A stretch of 64,000 nucleotides of DNA, taken from contig NZ_FTNY01000001.1 in the NCBI RefSeq assembly GCF_900156575.1, positions 744,001 to 808,000 of the forward strand, given 5' to 3'. Under the pieces are notes generated by a model. It was not told where the DNA came from and did not search any database. It saw only the letters and a list, made by a program, of their open reading frames with translations. This document shows positions 51,273-60,800 of the stretch, one piece after another (position 1 is the stretch's first letter; every line of letters starts with the position of its first letter). This stretch comes from Chryseobacterium shigense. Lineage in GTDB: Bacteria > Bacteroidota > Bacteroidia > Flavobacteriales > Weeksellaceae. The position numbers and the translations under genes were made by a program.

Positions 51273-51359
51273 GCTCTGCGAAGTTTGGAGATTACGAAGC
51301 ATGTTTTAAAAGGATTATTTTTATTTTAGTTGCTCAAAGTCAGGAGACTTTGTGTAGTG
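51273..51359. repeat. GAAGTCTCC/GGAGACTTC-type palindromic element
   Basis: A diverged left arm (GCTCTGCGAAGTTTGGAGAT, 51274-51293) and a good right arm (TCAAAGTCAGGAGACTTTGT, 51334-51353). Same family as 20921-20993 and 25207-25287. Confidence 0.55.
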
Positions 51360-51441
51360 AAGATCAAAAAAGCAAAGGAACTTTTCAATATGATTAACAC
51401 AGTTATGGATTTGATTAAAAATAATAATTATTTGCATATAA

Positions 51442-51464
51442 AAAGCCCCGGATATCGGGGCTTT
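51442..51464. terminator. Bidirectional terminator between convergent XRE and 51,489 genes
   Basis: AAAGCCCCG (51442-51450) pairs perfectly with CGGGGCTTT (51456-51464), 5-base loop, with A/T-runs on both sides. It resembles the hairpin at 11541-11562. Confidence 0.85.
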
Positions 51465-51488
51465 ATTTTTACGTATTTAATTATTTTA

Positions 51489-52172
51489 TTACACTAGCTT
51501 TCTCTCAATTTCAAGTTCTACTGATGGCTGTATTTGCCTAATTGTTTCTTTAGTAATTGGAAAAACACTACAAAAAGCAGAACAGAGATATTCTAGAGGA
51601 GTGACCCTTTTCTTGAAAGTGTTATATCTACTCCAATCTAATGATTTATACTTTCTTTCAGCTTCGTCAATTGACCATTGGTCTATTCCTAAATCAACAC
51701 CACTACTATCCCAATCTTCCAAATTAAAGTATGACTCTTCTATATCAGTAATTGCATTTGTCAGGGTATTTACACAGAATCCTACACATGTAGCGATTTC
51801 CGGCAGCCCTGACAGTGTTTGATACCTACCTTGATTATCATAACTTGAACCGTCCATTATATAACCATACGTTACCGCGGTCTGTTGACAAACTCTTTTA
51901 CAGTATTGTAAGAAAGCTCCCACATCGCTCTCGTCTTCAGTATCAAAGAAGTCTAATATTTTATAAATTAAAACATTTTCATAATGATAACCTTCTTCTA
52001 CCATAGGTTGGGTTCTAAATCCTGGATAATGATATAAGAAATCGTTCGATTTGTGCCTAATCAAAATGGCAGCATGTTGTGGAATATTTCCATTTAAAAA
52101 AACAGCTATAGAAACAAAGTTACTAGGAAGCTCATTCTCGTTGTATTTAATTAATGTACCTTGTAATTGCAT
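51489..52172 (-). CDS. Unrecognised protein, possibly permuted papain-like
   Basis: 227 residues, cytoplasmic. A His near 33 sits in PQHAAILIRHK and a Cys pair near 128-132 in ATCVGFCVNTL. His first and Cys later is the order of permuted NlpC/P60 (LRAT-like) amidases, but I can show only these motifs, not the fold. Its start is 8 bases after the stop of the 314-aa gene, so the two form an operon. Together with the XRE gene beyond the terminator it looks like an accessory module. Confidence 0.65.
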   Translation of the reverse strand: MQLQGTLIKYNENELPSNFVSIAVFLNGNIPQHAAILIRHKSNDFLYHYPGFRTQPMVEEGYHYENVLIYKILDFFDTEDESDVGAFLQYCKRVCQQTAVTYGYIMDGSSYDNQGRYQTLSGLPEIATCVGFCVNTLTNAITDIEESYFNLEDWDSSGVDLGIDQWSIDEAERKYKSLDWSRYNTFKKRVTPLEYLCSAFCSVFPITKETIRQIQPSVELEIERKLV

Positions 52173-52180
52173 TCTACCAC

Positions 52181-53125
52181 TTATATTTTCCTTGTTTGAC
52201 TTCTCGATCTAAATGTTTTAACTAAGCTATCATAATATGCAAAGAGCCCATCCTCTTCTTTAATTATCGGTTTGAGAGTCATTAAAATAGTTCTTATAAT
52301 TCCTTTTTCAGTAAACTTATTATTATATAATCTAATTAACTTAATAAGCTCTTCGTTTGAAGAGTTGTCATCATTAATAGTATTAACTATATAGTTATAT
52401 ATTAAATCATATTTGTCAATCGAATCTTGTGTCATGAGCTGTTCATGAAGATTTTTATAGAACAAATAATTATCATTTCGCAAATAACTGTCGATGTATC
52501 TGTACTCTATATCCTGTTCCGTTTTAGAAATTTTAATTACAGATAAATATACTTTACTATATAATCTATCATTTAATTTTTTGGCATCTGGCTTTTCACA
52601 TTCAATTTTATATTCTTTAGCTAACTCTTTATTTTCAATGTGAACATTTACAGTAGTCCTTCCACCAGTTTCAAATAGTTCACCTTCTAAGAACTCAATT
52701 GAATATTTTCTATCAAATATTTGCTTAGCTTTTCTAAATTTTTTTCCTTTAAATATTTGGGTAATTTCACGGACTGGTTCATTTTCTTTGCTAAGAAATA
52801 CTTCATACACCAATCCATTCAGTTGAATTTTTTCCTGTATATTTCTAAAAGCTTCTACCCTATTTTTATTACTTGATTGAAATGCTAAAATATCCTCAAT
52901 ATCTTGTGATACTTCTTCCTCTTCAGGATAAACTAAACATGTTTCTATTGAGCCATTATCTAACTTAAGTTTAATATCTGATGTATCTTCATATGTTTTC
53001 GCAAAATCAACCATAGAGTCAATAAATACCTTTAACGCATCAGCAGCTTCAATACTAATATTGCTCAGATCTAAATCATTCCCGTGAGAGTCTGTAATGA
53101 TTTTTATTTTTAATTCATTGCTCAT
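52181..53125 (-). CDS. Unrecognised cytoplasmic protein of a two-gene module
   Basis: 314 residues. It begins MSNELKIKIITDSHGNDLDL. The N-terminal part (to about 200) is mixed alpha/beta with GSIETCLVYPEEEEV and NGLVYEVFLSKEN; the C-terminal part (200-314) is helical. No catalytic motif stands out. It is first in the operon with the 227-aa gene. It might be the sensing partner of the predicted amidase-like protein. Very AT-rich. Confidence 0.65.
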   Translation of the reverse strand: MSNELKIKIITDSHGNDLDLSNISIEAADALKVFIDSMVDFAKTYEDTSDIKLKLDNGSIETCLVYPEEEEVSQDIEDILAFQSSNKNRVEAFRNIQEKIQLNGLVYEVFLSKENEPVREITQIFKGKKFRKAKQIFDRKYSIEFLEGELFETGGRTTVNVHIENKELAKEYKIECEKPDAKKLNDRLYSKVYLSVIKISKTEQDIEYRYIDSYLRNDNYLFYKNLHEQLMTQDSIDKYDLIYNYIVNTINDDNSSNEELIKLIRLYNNKFTEKGIIRTILMTLKPIIKEEDGLFAYYDSLVKTFRSRSQTRKI

Positions 53126-53408
53126 TTTATTATAATTTTGAAAGGGTTAGAAAAACACTCTCTTTTAGTAGGACTCTTACTCCGGATAAATTTTGTTTTC
53201 ATTACTATTAGTTAATAGACAAATATACATTTATTTGTAAAATGAAAATTACGGTTTCCCATATAAAGCCTCAAAGTTATACGAATTATTCCTAGCGAAA
53301 ATAAAAAAACTACTTGTAATCCCCACTACCGAACGAATCCTTTCATGTGTTTTTAGCATTATACATCAAACATTTGAAAAACATACAAAGCCTAACAAAA
53401 CCCCACTA

Positions 53409-53643
53409 GGAAGCCTGTAGACCCTTCCAAAGGGTCCGCAGGTACTTCCCCAACCCCTGGGAGGGTCTTCCGAACGGCCTATACCCACTTGAGGAACGGG
53501 CGACACCCCCTTACCCAAGGGGGTAGAACGGGTTATGCAAGAGGGTAAAGAGACTTCCGAACAGCCTTCAGACCATTATCCAAGGGAGTGCAGCCCCTTG
53601 CCATACTCCCTTGAGGAGGTTGTGTCCCCCTGAAACTGGGGAA
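53409..53643. repeat. GC-rich cluster of hairpins
   Basis: A GC-rich island in AT-rich DNA. Hairpins include a compound one at 53409-53448 (GGAAG, CCTG, GACCCTT pairing with AAGGGTC, CAGG, CTTCC), CCCCCTT/AAGGGGG at 53506-53523, and CAAGGGAGT/ACTCCCTTG at 53581-53613. CTTCCGAAC-GCC occurs twice (53468 and 53554 areas). It precedes the small gene at 53,688. It could be a folded RNA leader, a recombination site or a repeat remnant. No coding frame is convincing. Confidence 0.6.
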
Positions 53644-53687
53644 TGTCTATTATTTGCTTTTGTCAATTATTTTCACTATCTTGTAGA

Positions 53688-53852
53688 ATGAAAAAAATTG
53701 AAAATCAAGGGAGTATCACCCATGCAGGTAGAATGAATGAACGCACAAGAGCGATGGAAGTTCTTGAAAAAGCCAAGCAAACACAGGGGAAAATTACCTT
53801 TCTGAGACAAGGCGTAGGGAGAAACTTTAAGCCAAAAACTGAGGAGTCTTAA
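53688..53852 (+). CDS. Small hypothetical protein (54 aa), possibly frameshifted
   Basis: Begins MKKIENQGSITHAGRMNERT and is basic and helical. I chose this ATG over one 45 bases upstream that overlaps the hairpin region. Just before its stop another frame opens and continues to a stop at 53,937 (SLKSELIELISSKSSLEE, then KILEVVKEK). Either programmed frameshifting or a single-base indel could join them into one protein of about 83 residues. Function unknown. Confidence 0.5.
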   Translation: MKKIENQGSITHAGRMNERTRAMEVLEKAKQTQGKITFLRQGVGRNFKPKTEES

Positions 53853-54104
53853 ATCGGAATTGATTGAATTGATATCTTCAAAGAGCAGTTTAGAAGAACC
53901 CGGAAATAAGATACTGGAAGTCGTAAAAGAAAAATAGATCTGAACCATCGGGCATAACTGAAATAAGCGGGATCATGTTAACAGAATCCTGAATATCTCA
54001 ATCTACCATCATAACGCATTTCTTCAGCGTATGGTGAATGATAAGAAAATAATGATTTGAGATAGCGCAAACCAGCGTATAACTATGCTGCCAAAATAAA
54101 GCAA

Positions 54105-54135
54105 AGCCCCTGAATTATCAGGGGTTATTTTTTTT
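54105..54135 (+). terminator. Terminator downstream of the 53,688 gene
   Basis: CCCCTGA (54107-54113) pairs with TCAGGGG (54118-54124), extended by two weak pairs and followed by eight or more T. The stretch from 53,938 to it holds nothing recognised. Confidence 0.85.
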
Positions 54136-54195
54136 GTGTAATCAGGATCTCAGCGCAGCTATTTTCACTTAAAAATAAGTCCCTGTTTTTTTTTA

Positions 54196-54459
54196 TTATC
54201 TCCAGGAGTTCATTTCATAGTTGTAAAAGTTAACTTTCATATCTTCTATCCTGTCTTCAAGGGCTTTGATGCCTGCATGCCTATATTCTTCCATCTCAGA
54301 TTCATTAAGATTATAAATGATATCGAATCCTGGCGTTGGTTTAGGAATAGGGATAGATAATGTAATCTGGTGGCCCTGCTCATAAATATAATACTCCCAT
54401 TCTTTTTGTTCGGGTAGTTTCTCTTCGTCCATTCTTTCAGTTGATTTTGAACACGTCAT
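54196..54459 (-). CDS. Small hypothetical protein (87 aa), last gene of immunity-like operon
   Basis: Acidic, with WEYYIYEQGHQITLSIPIPK then PTPGFDIIYNLNES. It may instead start at an in-frame ATG nine codons later. It begins 20 bases after the 227-aa gene. No family recognised; size and charge suit an immunity protein. Confidence 0.55.
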   Translation of the reverse strand: MTCSKSTERMDEEKLPEQKEWEYYIYEQGHQITLSIPIPKPTPGFDIIYNLNESEMEEYRHAGIKALEDRIEDMKVNFYNYEMNSWR

Positions 54460-54479
54460 TTGGTATTGGCTCAGGATAA

Positions 54480-55163
54480 CTACCCTTTTGGCACCGCATA
54501 GTAACAGATCCCTTCCAAATATAACAGATACCTCCCCGGTTGATATTCTCCGTAGGAAAACAGGTAGATGGCCTCATTTTTCTTTACATAATGAATTTCC
54601 AATCCATCTTCAGAAAGATACTTTTCAACAAAGCTATTAACCAGACTGAACGTGCTTTCTTTCATGATGATATTAAAACTTCTCTCCCCTATTTCTTTTT
54701 TTAATCCTCGTAACGGGTTGTTGTAAAAATCGATCAGTTTGAACGTTTGATTTTCAATTGCAAAAACATGTCTGACAGCTTTTTCTTCATCTCCGTCAAA
54801 TAATTTCCGCCTGATCATTTCAATATTTTCAATCATAGCAGGATATAATGATATACCCCAAACGATATCTTGTAGCATCTTTGCGTACGCCGTATCGGCT
54901 TCTTCACCCAGAAAATTCCTTACGACCATGATCGCCATTGGGTATTTTTTATACGCTTCATCTTCGGTGTACACTTCATGGTCATCAATGACTGTTTTTT
55001 TTATGTCCAGCAGTTGATGATAAAAAGAAATGTTCATGCGGTCATTGGGAAATTGCTCATATTGCTCCTTTGCCTCTGCTAAAGCTTTTTCAACGATTTC
55101 ACGATAGTATTTTTTCGTTAACCGATCTTCTAAATCTGTATACACCTGTCTGTTCTCATTCAT
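54480..55163 (-). CDS. Hypothetical protein of immunity-like operon
   Basis: 227 residues, cytoplasmic, helical in the first two thirds and beta-rich at the end (LEIHYVKKNEAIYLFSYGEY). No family recognised. It lies in a run of four minus-strand genes (54,196-56,492) of small acidic soluble proteins without a toxin gene in view. Confidence 0.62.
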   Translation of the reverse strand: MNENRQVYTDLEDRLTKKYYREIVEKALAEAKEQYEQFPNDRMNISFYHQLLDIKKTVIDDHEVYTEDEAYKKYPMAIMVVRNFLGEEADTAYAKMLQDIVWGISLYPAMIENIEMIRRKLFDGDEEKAVRHVFAIENQTFKLIDFYNNPLRGLKKEIGERSFNIIMKESTFSLVNSFVEKYLSEDGLEIHYVKKNEAIYLFSYGEYQPGRYLLYLEGICYYAVPKG

Positions 55164-55219
55164 TAAAACTTTGTTTTGGATAGCTCAATTGAGCTAGAAT
55201 AATTCAGAAAAACTCATCA

Positions 55220-55768
55220 TTAATGCGTATATCGTCTTCTGTTGATTTGATTTTTGTAGATTTCAACGCTGTCTGAAGACACCAGTTCTACTCCTGAATC
55301 CATTTCCTCAATTGAAAAATAAGTGGGTATAGTGTTGCCTGTAATTTTTTGAGCTTCTTCCCAGCAGGAGGTAAACCAATCGTCAAAAATCTCATACTTT
55401 TCCTGCTCATATTCCTCCATCATTTCTTCCCATTTTTCCGCATACTCAAAGTCATCCTCCAGATCACTCACCGTGTCCAGTAATTCTTCTGATTTTGAAA
55501 AATAATCATTCAACTCATTTCTTAAGAAATCGTTTTTTCCCGTCATGGTAAAACCAGCTGAATTGGAGGCAAAAAACACCATGGTAAACCACTCGTGACG
55601 GTATTCAAAATTATGTACAGCGATATCGTCTTTGCTAAAATCGGGAAGCATCACAACGGCTTTTCCACTGAGGACATTGGCCAGCTCAACAATTATTTTT
55701 CCACGAATATTGTTTAAAGCTGACTGCAATATTGCGTTGGATTGTTTTAGTTCCCGTATTGGTTCCAT
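55220..55768 (-). CDS. Acidic hypothetical protein of immunity-like operon
   Basis: 182 residues, very acidic in the middle (DLEDDFEYAEKWEEMMEEYE). No signal peptide and no family recognised. Acidic surfaces are usual in immunity proteins that mask basic nuclease toxins; that reading is inference. Confidence 0.6.
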   Translation of the reverse strand: MEPIRELKQSNAILQSALNNIRGKIIVELANVLSGKAVVMLPDFSKDDIAVHNFEYRHEWFTMVFFASNSAGFTMTGKNDFLRNELNDYFSKSEELLDTVSDLEDDFEYAEKWEEMMEEYEQEKYEIFDDWFTSCWEEAQKITGNTIPTYFSIEEMDSGVELVSSDSVEIYKNQINRRRYTH

Positions 55769-55844
55769 TCGTTATTTTGTTAATTTTAAATACTCTCATT
55801 TAAAGATTGAATGATCATGCATTTTATGACAGACATTCAACGTC

Positions 55845-56492
55845 TTATAGAAGATTATCAGCTTTTTTTTCTGCTTCCCGTATATTGTAAGCAATCCTAT
55901 TATCCTGATTGATCAATGCCCTAAAAATACCGATGTAGGCATTCAATAGATTGTTTTCATAATGAACAAGTACCGGAAATAACTGGCTGGCCTGGTAATA
56001 CCGTTTGTTTTGTAAAGCAGTTTGCATGGCCAGTTCTATTTCTTTCAAAAGCGGCCCGCAATCTTTCGTTAAGAGAAAATCCTTCAGGTTAGATTCAAAA
56101 AAACGATCACCATATCGATGTAAAAACTGCTTGATATAAAGATATAATTCCTGTTCGCTTTTTCCATTGAATGTTGAAATGTACAATGCATTGGTGATGA
56201 CATCATATACATTATCTTCACCATGAAGTCTATGAGGTTCAAATCGCTCTTTTTCGTCCCATTTTTCAGCAATGAACCGATCAAGGAGTTCAAACCCTTC
56301 GGGTATAGACCATGCAAGTAAAATAAGCATGGCCTGATAAGCAATATACCGGTCTTCATGGTGAAGAAACTTCTTTAATTTTTCAACCCTGTCAAAATCT
56401 TTTTTTTCAAGGAGTTGAACTTCGTTTAAATCGTATCCTTCAAATCCTTCCTCATTGTAGTAGTAAAGGAGTTCTTGGAGTTCGTTATTCAT
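55845..56492 (-). CDS. HEAT-like helical hypothetical protein of immunity-like operon
   Basis: 215 residues, almost wholly helical with HEAT-like repeats (KKFLHHEDRYIAYQAMLILL, then GFELLDRFIAEKW). No known family named. First gene of the four-gene minus-strand run. Similar helical-repeat proteins occur among immunity proteins of polymorphic toxins. Confidence 0.62.
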   Translation of the reverse strand: MNNELQELLYYYNEEGFEGYDLNEVQLLEKKDFDRVEKLKKFLHHEDRYIAYQAMLILLAWSIPEGFELLDRFIAEKWDEKERFEPHRLHGEDNVYDVITNALYISTFNGKSEQELYLYIKQFLHRYGDRFFESNLKDFLLTKDCGPLLKEIELAMQTALQNKRYYQASQLFPVLVHYENNLLNAYIGIFRALINQDNRIAYNIREAEKKADNLL

Positions 56493-56639
56493 TTTATTAG
56501 TTTTTATGATTGGGTTGAATAGTACACGAAATATTCAATTCAATATTTTAAAAATACATTTTTTTTGGATAGGACAATTGTCTAATCTTTTGCAGATCAG
56601 CAATTCTTCAAATACAATGAAGTTCATGCAACCTTTTAT

Positions 56640-56810
56640 TTTAAAACACTTTAGTGCACTTTAGAAAGGTGAATATCTTCCTTGATCAATAAATTCACTT
56701 TAGAAAAAAAATCAAAGATTTTTCAAAAAACTTAGGTGTACTTCATATTCGCAAAGTTTGAAACTTAAAATAACTTAAGTGTTTGAAAATATTTTGTTAC
56801 TTTTAATTTC
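56640..56810. repeat. Diverged copy of the 19-kb intergenic repeat, reverse orientation
   Basis: AAAACTTAGGTGTACTTC and CTTAAAATAACTTAAGTGTTT match the reverse complement of blocks in 19022-19545. It fills most of the 365-base gap between the genes at 55,845 and 56,858; no gene is apparent. Confidence 0.5.
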
Positions 56811-56857
56811 AGGGAATCTTTGATTGATAGCCTAAACAGCTTTATGAATGGTTCAGG

Positions 56858-57256
56858 TTAAAATACGACTTCCAGCGAATTAGATATTCCTCCTAAAAAA
56901 TGAAACGTGAGATAAAATTTTTCATTCCTGACGATCCTGAAGGAAATTCCTTTAAAAGATAAAACCCATTCCCCGTCTTCTTCTACAATCTTACCTTGTA
57001 ATTCAAACTGTCCGGTTTCATTGGGAGCCAATAGATCAGCGCGTACCTTATCACCCGTATATTTGGGCGATATAAAAGCTCTTTCATAAGGCTCTATCTC
57101 TTCATCCTTTGTATTAAAAAGTCTTATCCCGTTCCTGGCCAATGCGCCGGTGTCATTATAAAAGTAAAAACTTTGGTCCTTATCGGTATCGTTAGTGATT
57201 TCTATAGGTAGTATAAAGCGGTTTTCTTCAAGATGGTAAGCAATATTCAGTTTCAT
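56858..57256 (-). CDS. Hypothetical beta-sandwich protein
   Basis: 132 residues, no signal peptide. The alternating pattern (FILPIEITNDTDKDQSFYFY, ETGQFELQGKIVEEDGEWVL) suggests an Ig-like beta sandwich. No family recognised. Separated from the immunity-like operon upstream by the repeat. Confidence 0.6.
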   Translation of the reverse strand: MKLNIAYHLEENRFILPIEITNDTDKDQSFYFYNDTGALARNGIRLFNTKDEEIEPYERAFISPKYTGDKVRADLLAPNETGQFELQGKIVEEDGEWVLSFKGISFRIVRNEKFYLTFHFLGGISNSLEVVF

Positions 57257-57313
57257 CTTTTTAGTATTTATAATTTTTCACCAGAGGTTTTAAGGCAGTG
57301 CTTTACTCTATGA

Positions 57314-57724
57314 CTAATCTAATTTAAAAAAGAAATAGACAACCGCTGCCCACTCCTTTTTAATTCCTCTGGCATAGCCAATCGTGCTGCGACTGCTGTT
57401 TTCTACCGTTCCATCGTCTTTGATATACCCAATGGTTGAACGGCTGCTGTTCTCTATAGTCCCGTCTTTTTTAACGTAGCCTACGGTAGAACGGCTGCTA
57501 TTTTCTATGGTCCCGTCGCTTTTGATATAACCGATGGTTGAGCGGCTCTTATTCTCAATAGTCCCGTCCAGCTTGATGTATCCTACTGTGGAACGGCTGC
57601 TGTTTTCAATGGTTCCGTCTGCTTTAATGTATCCCGTTGTGCTGCGGCTTCCTGATTCGATGGTTTGTGCATTGGCGATCGAAAGGCTGAAGACAAGGAA
57701 ACCAATGATTCCTGTTTTTTTCAT
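57314..57724 (-). CDS. Secreted tandem-repeat protein (17-residue repeats)
   Basis: 136 residues with a signal peptide ending ANAQ (about residue 20). Residues 22-125 are six near-identical 17-residue units of the form TIENSSRSTVGYIKxDG, encoded by 51-bp DNA repeats. The pattern fits the 5-fold beta-flower type of small secreted repeat proteins. The repeat number could change by slippage. Role unknown. Confidence 0.8.
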   Translation of the reverse strand: MKKTGIIGFLVFSLSIANAQTIESGSRSTTGYIKADGTIENSSRSTVGYIKLDGTIENKSRSTIGYIKSDGTIENSSRSTVGYVKKDGTIENSSRSTIGYIKDDGTVENSSRSTIGYARGIKKEWAAVVYFFFKLD

Positions 57725-57797
57725 GATTTTAAAATTTTAATGGATTATTATTTTGTTTTTTTGATGTCTTAAAAATAACGATTCGTTTTAAAAAAAC

Positions 57798-57830
57798 AGC
57801 GCCACTTAAAAGATAAGTGACGCTATTTTT
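57798..57830. terminator. Terminator downstream of the 1,192-aa RCC1 protein gene
   Basis: AGCGCCACTTA (57798-57808) pairs with TAAGTGACGCT (57814-57824) with one mismatch; T-runs occur on both strands. On the minus strand it follows the stop of the gene at 57,866 by about 40 bases. Confidence 0.75.
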
Positions 57831-57865
57831 TATAGATCATGCTTCCGCACTTTCATTGATCATGT

Positions 57866-60800
57866 TTATCTCTTGATTACTTTCACCGTTTTTACGAAGT
57901 TATTCACTGCATTTACTTTCATCTGATACACTCCTGATGGGAAAGCAGAAACATCAATGGTTCCTTTAGTGTCATTGATCGCTTTAGTAAGCACCTGCTG
58001 ACCCGCCATATTGTAAACCGTAACGGAAAGTATCTTCTGATCAAAAGAAACCGTCAGAATGTCACTTACCGGATTCGGGAATACTTTCAGCTGATCTCTC
58101 TGCGTTACAACTTCATCAGTTCTTAAAACAGCACCTGACGAACAACCGATAGGAGAAAAAATTCTTTTTCGAATAAGGGTACCATCTCCGAGCTGGTTCT
58201 TTCTATTATCGCCGCTACCTGACAAAAATCCGCTGTTACTGATAACGAATAAATTATTACTTCCTGCTGCTACCGTTTTTCTGTCGGTGGCTGTCCCAAT
58301 AAGCGCAGGTGATAGTCTCGAGATGCCTGTACCGTCTCCTATTTCTCCCACCTCATTACTTCCCCAAGACCATAGCGTTCCGTCTGTTTTGATAGCTATC
58401 CCATTAAAGCGCCCAATATCAAAACTTTTCCAATCGGTGGCTGTTCCTACCTGGCCCGGTGATGTTCTGGAACTTTTGGATCCGTTCCCCAGTTGCCCGG
58501 ATAAATTACTGCCCCAGGTCCAAATAGTTCCATCTGTTTTCATAGCCATAGAGTGATCTCCGGCAGCATCAATACTTTTCCAGTTTGTCGCCGTTGTTAT
58601 TCTTACTGGCGTTGTTTTACTGGTTGTATTTTCGTTTCCTAACTGTCCGTCATAATTCTTACCCCAGGCCCACAGGGTTCCGTCTGTTTTTATTCCCAAA
58701 GCATGATCGCTTCCGGCAGCAATACTTCGCCAGTCTGCGGCAGTTCCTACCTGTGTGGGTATAGTTCTGCTGTAGGTAGTTCCGTCTCCGTAATTACCAT
58801 AGGTATTATGTCCCCATGCCCATAATGTTCCATTGGCTTTTATGGCTAATGTATAATTATTTCCAATGGTAACACCTACCCAGTCGTTTGCCGATCCTAT
58901 TTTCAACGGAGTTGTTCTGTTGTTGGTAGTTCCGTCTCCCAACTGTCCAAATTGGTTACTACCCCACGCCCATAGCGTTCCATCTGTTTTAATAACCACT
59001 GTATGATTATATGCGGTAGCTATTTTCCAGACCCCTGAAATGGCTATAGGTGTTGGAGTCGCTCTATTGGCTGTAGTCCCATCTCCCAATTGTCCGTCTT
59101 CATTAATTCCCCATGCCCATAATGTTCCGTCTGTTTTCGTTGCTAAAGTATAGTCATTTCCTGAACTTACAATGTTCCAGCAGCCTGTACCGCCGGAAAG
59201 TGTGGTAAAGGTACCACCCGGAATCCAACTGGTCTGGCTGGTTGCACAATGAGCTGCGACCCAGTAATAGTAAGTAGTCCCTGGCAACAGATTATTCAAA
59301 TTGACAGTTGTAGAAGTCGTTGCTTCATCGATACCTCCAACAATTGGGTTGGTGCTGTATGCATACAGATATCCATTAGCTGGTGCCGGTGTTGGTGCAG
59401 TCCAGTTAAGGGTAGCCGACCCCGAAGTAATATTAGTGGCAGAAAGCTGTGTTGGAACAGCACAGTTTGAAGGACAAGCTATAGATGTAAGCGTGTTTTT
59501 TTCAACAAAGGTACCATCACCCAGCTGGCCATTGGTGTTAGATCCGGCAACTCTTAAAGATCCGGAAAAAGTGAGGTTAAGAAAATGCGAGGATCCGCTG
59601 GAAATCATCATATTGTCTGTAGTGGAGCCCAATTGTGTTGGTGATATAATGTCCGTTGGCCCGCTTCCAAACATTCCGGAGGAATTGCTCCCCCAGCCCC
59701 AGAGTGTTCCTCCTGCTCTTATTCCCTCAGAATGTCCCCATCCTGCAGAGATACGGATCCAATTGCTTCCTGTTCCGATTTGGGTTGGAGCTTTTTTAGA
59801 AACTGTGGTTCCGTCTCCCAACTGACCTGATCCATTGGACCCCCAGGCCCAAAGAGTTCCGGTAGATTTTAGAGCTAATGTATGGGTCCCTGCTGCAACT
59901 ATCTTCAGCCAGTTCGTAGCAGTTCCTACCTGTTTTGGAGAAACATCATAGATCGTAGTTGTGGTAGTTCCGTTCCCTAATTCTCCGTTGGCATTTCTCC
60001 CCCAGCTCCATAGGGTTCCGTCTGTTTTGATACCTACGGAATAATAGTCACCGGCAGATATTTTATCCCAATTGATACCGTTTCCTACTTTGAACGGAAT
60101 ATGCCGATCGATTTTGGATCCATCTCCTAGCTGCCCGTCATAATTCCTACCCCAGGACCATAGCGTTCCGTCTGTTTTAAGGGCTAATGTATGGGAATCT
60201 CCGGCACTAAGAGCTTTCCAATTGGTTGCCGTTCCTATTTTGACCGGCGTAGTCCTGATGATCGTCGTATTATCTCCCAACTGTCCATATCGGTTCGCTC
60301 CCCAGGCCCATAAAGTTCCATCGGTTTTAATGGCCACTGTATGGTCATATCCTGTACTTAATGTTTTCCAGTCGCTTGCTGTTCCAACCTGCATCGGAGC
60401 ATTTCTTCGAATAACTCCTGCGTCTCCAAGCTGGCTGGAAGAATTACTCCCCCATACCCATAGGGTACCGTCTGTTTTGATCCCTGTGGAATAATTTCGT
60501 CCGGCACTGATCATTTGCCAGCAGCCTGTTGCGTTTTGAGGAATCGCTTTCACGAGTCCCTGCTGTGTATATCCTATCCAGATCGTATTGGTGTTCTGGG
60601 TTTTCACAACGTTGAGCGTGTTATTGGGAAGGCCGGCACCGTTCGCGGTGTAGGTAACGCAATCACTGAAGTTTTGCAATCCGCTTCCTCCATAGCCAAT
60701 CCATACTTCATTGTTGCTATCTACATCAAGGGTATTTATTGAAGTATTGGCCACGCAAGAACTTCCTATAGAATACGTGTTGAGTAAAGTTCCCGCAGTA

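Noticed and set aside
57364..57661. Regular short repeats suggesting a CRISPR array
   Set aside because: The 51-bp periodicity is in frame with a signal-peptide-bearing gene and the units encode near-identical 17-residue repeats with no variable spacers; no cas gene is near.
59301..59825. Long plus-strand frames opposite the RCC1 genes
   Set aside because: They are antisense shadows of the repeated RCC1 codons and show no independent start context or protein-like composition.
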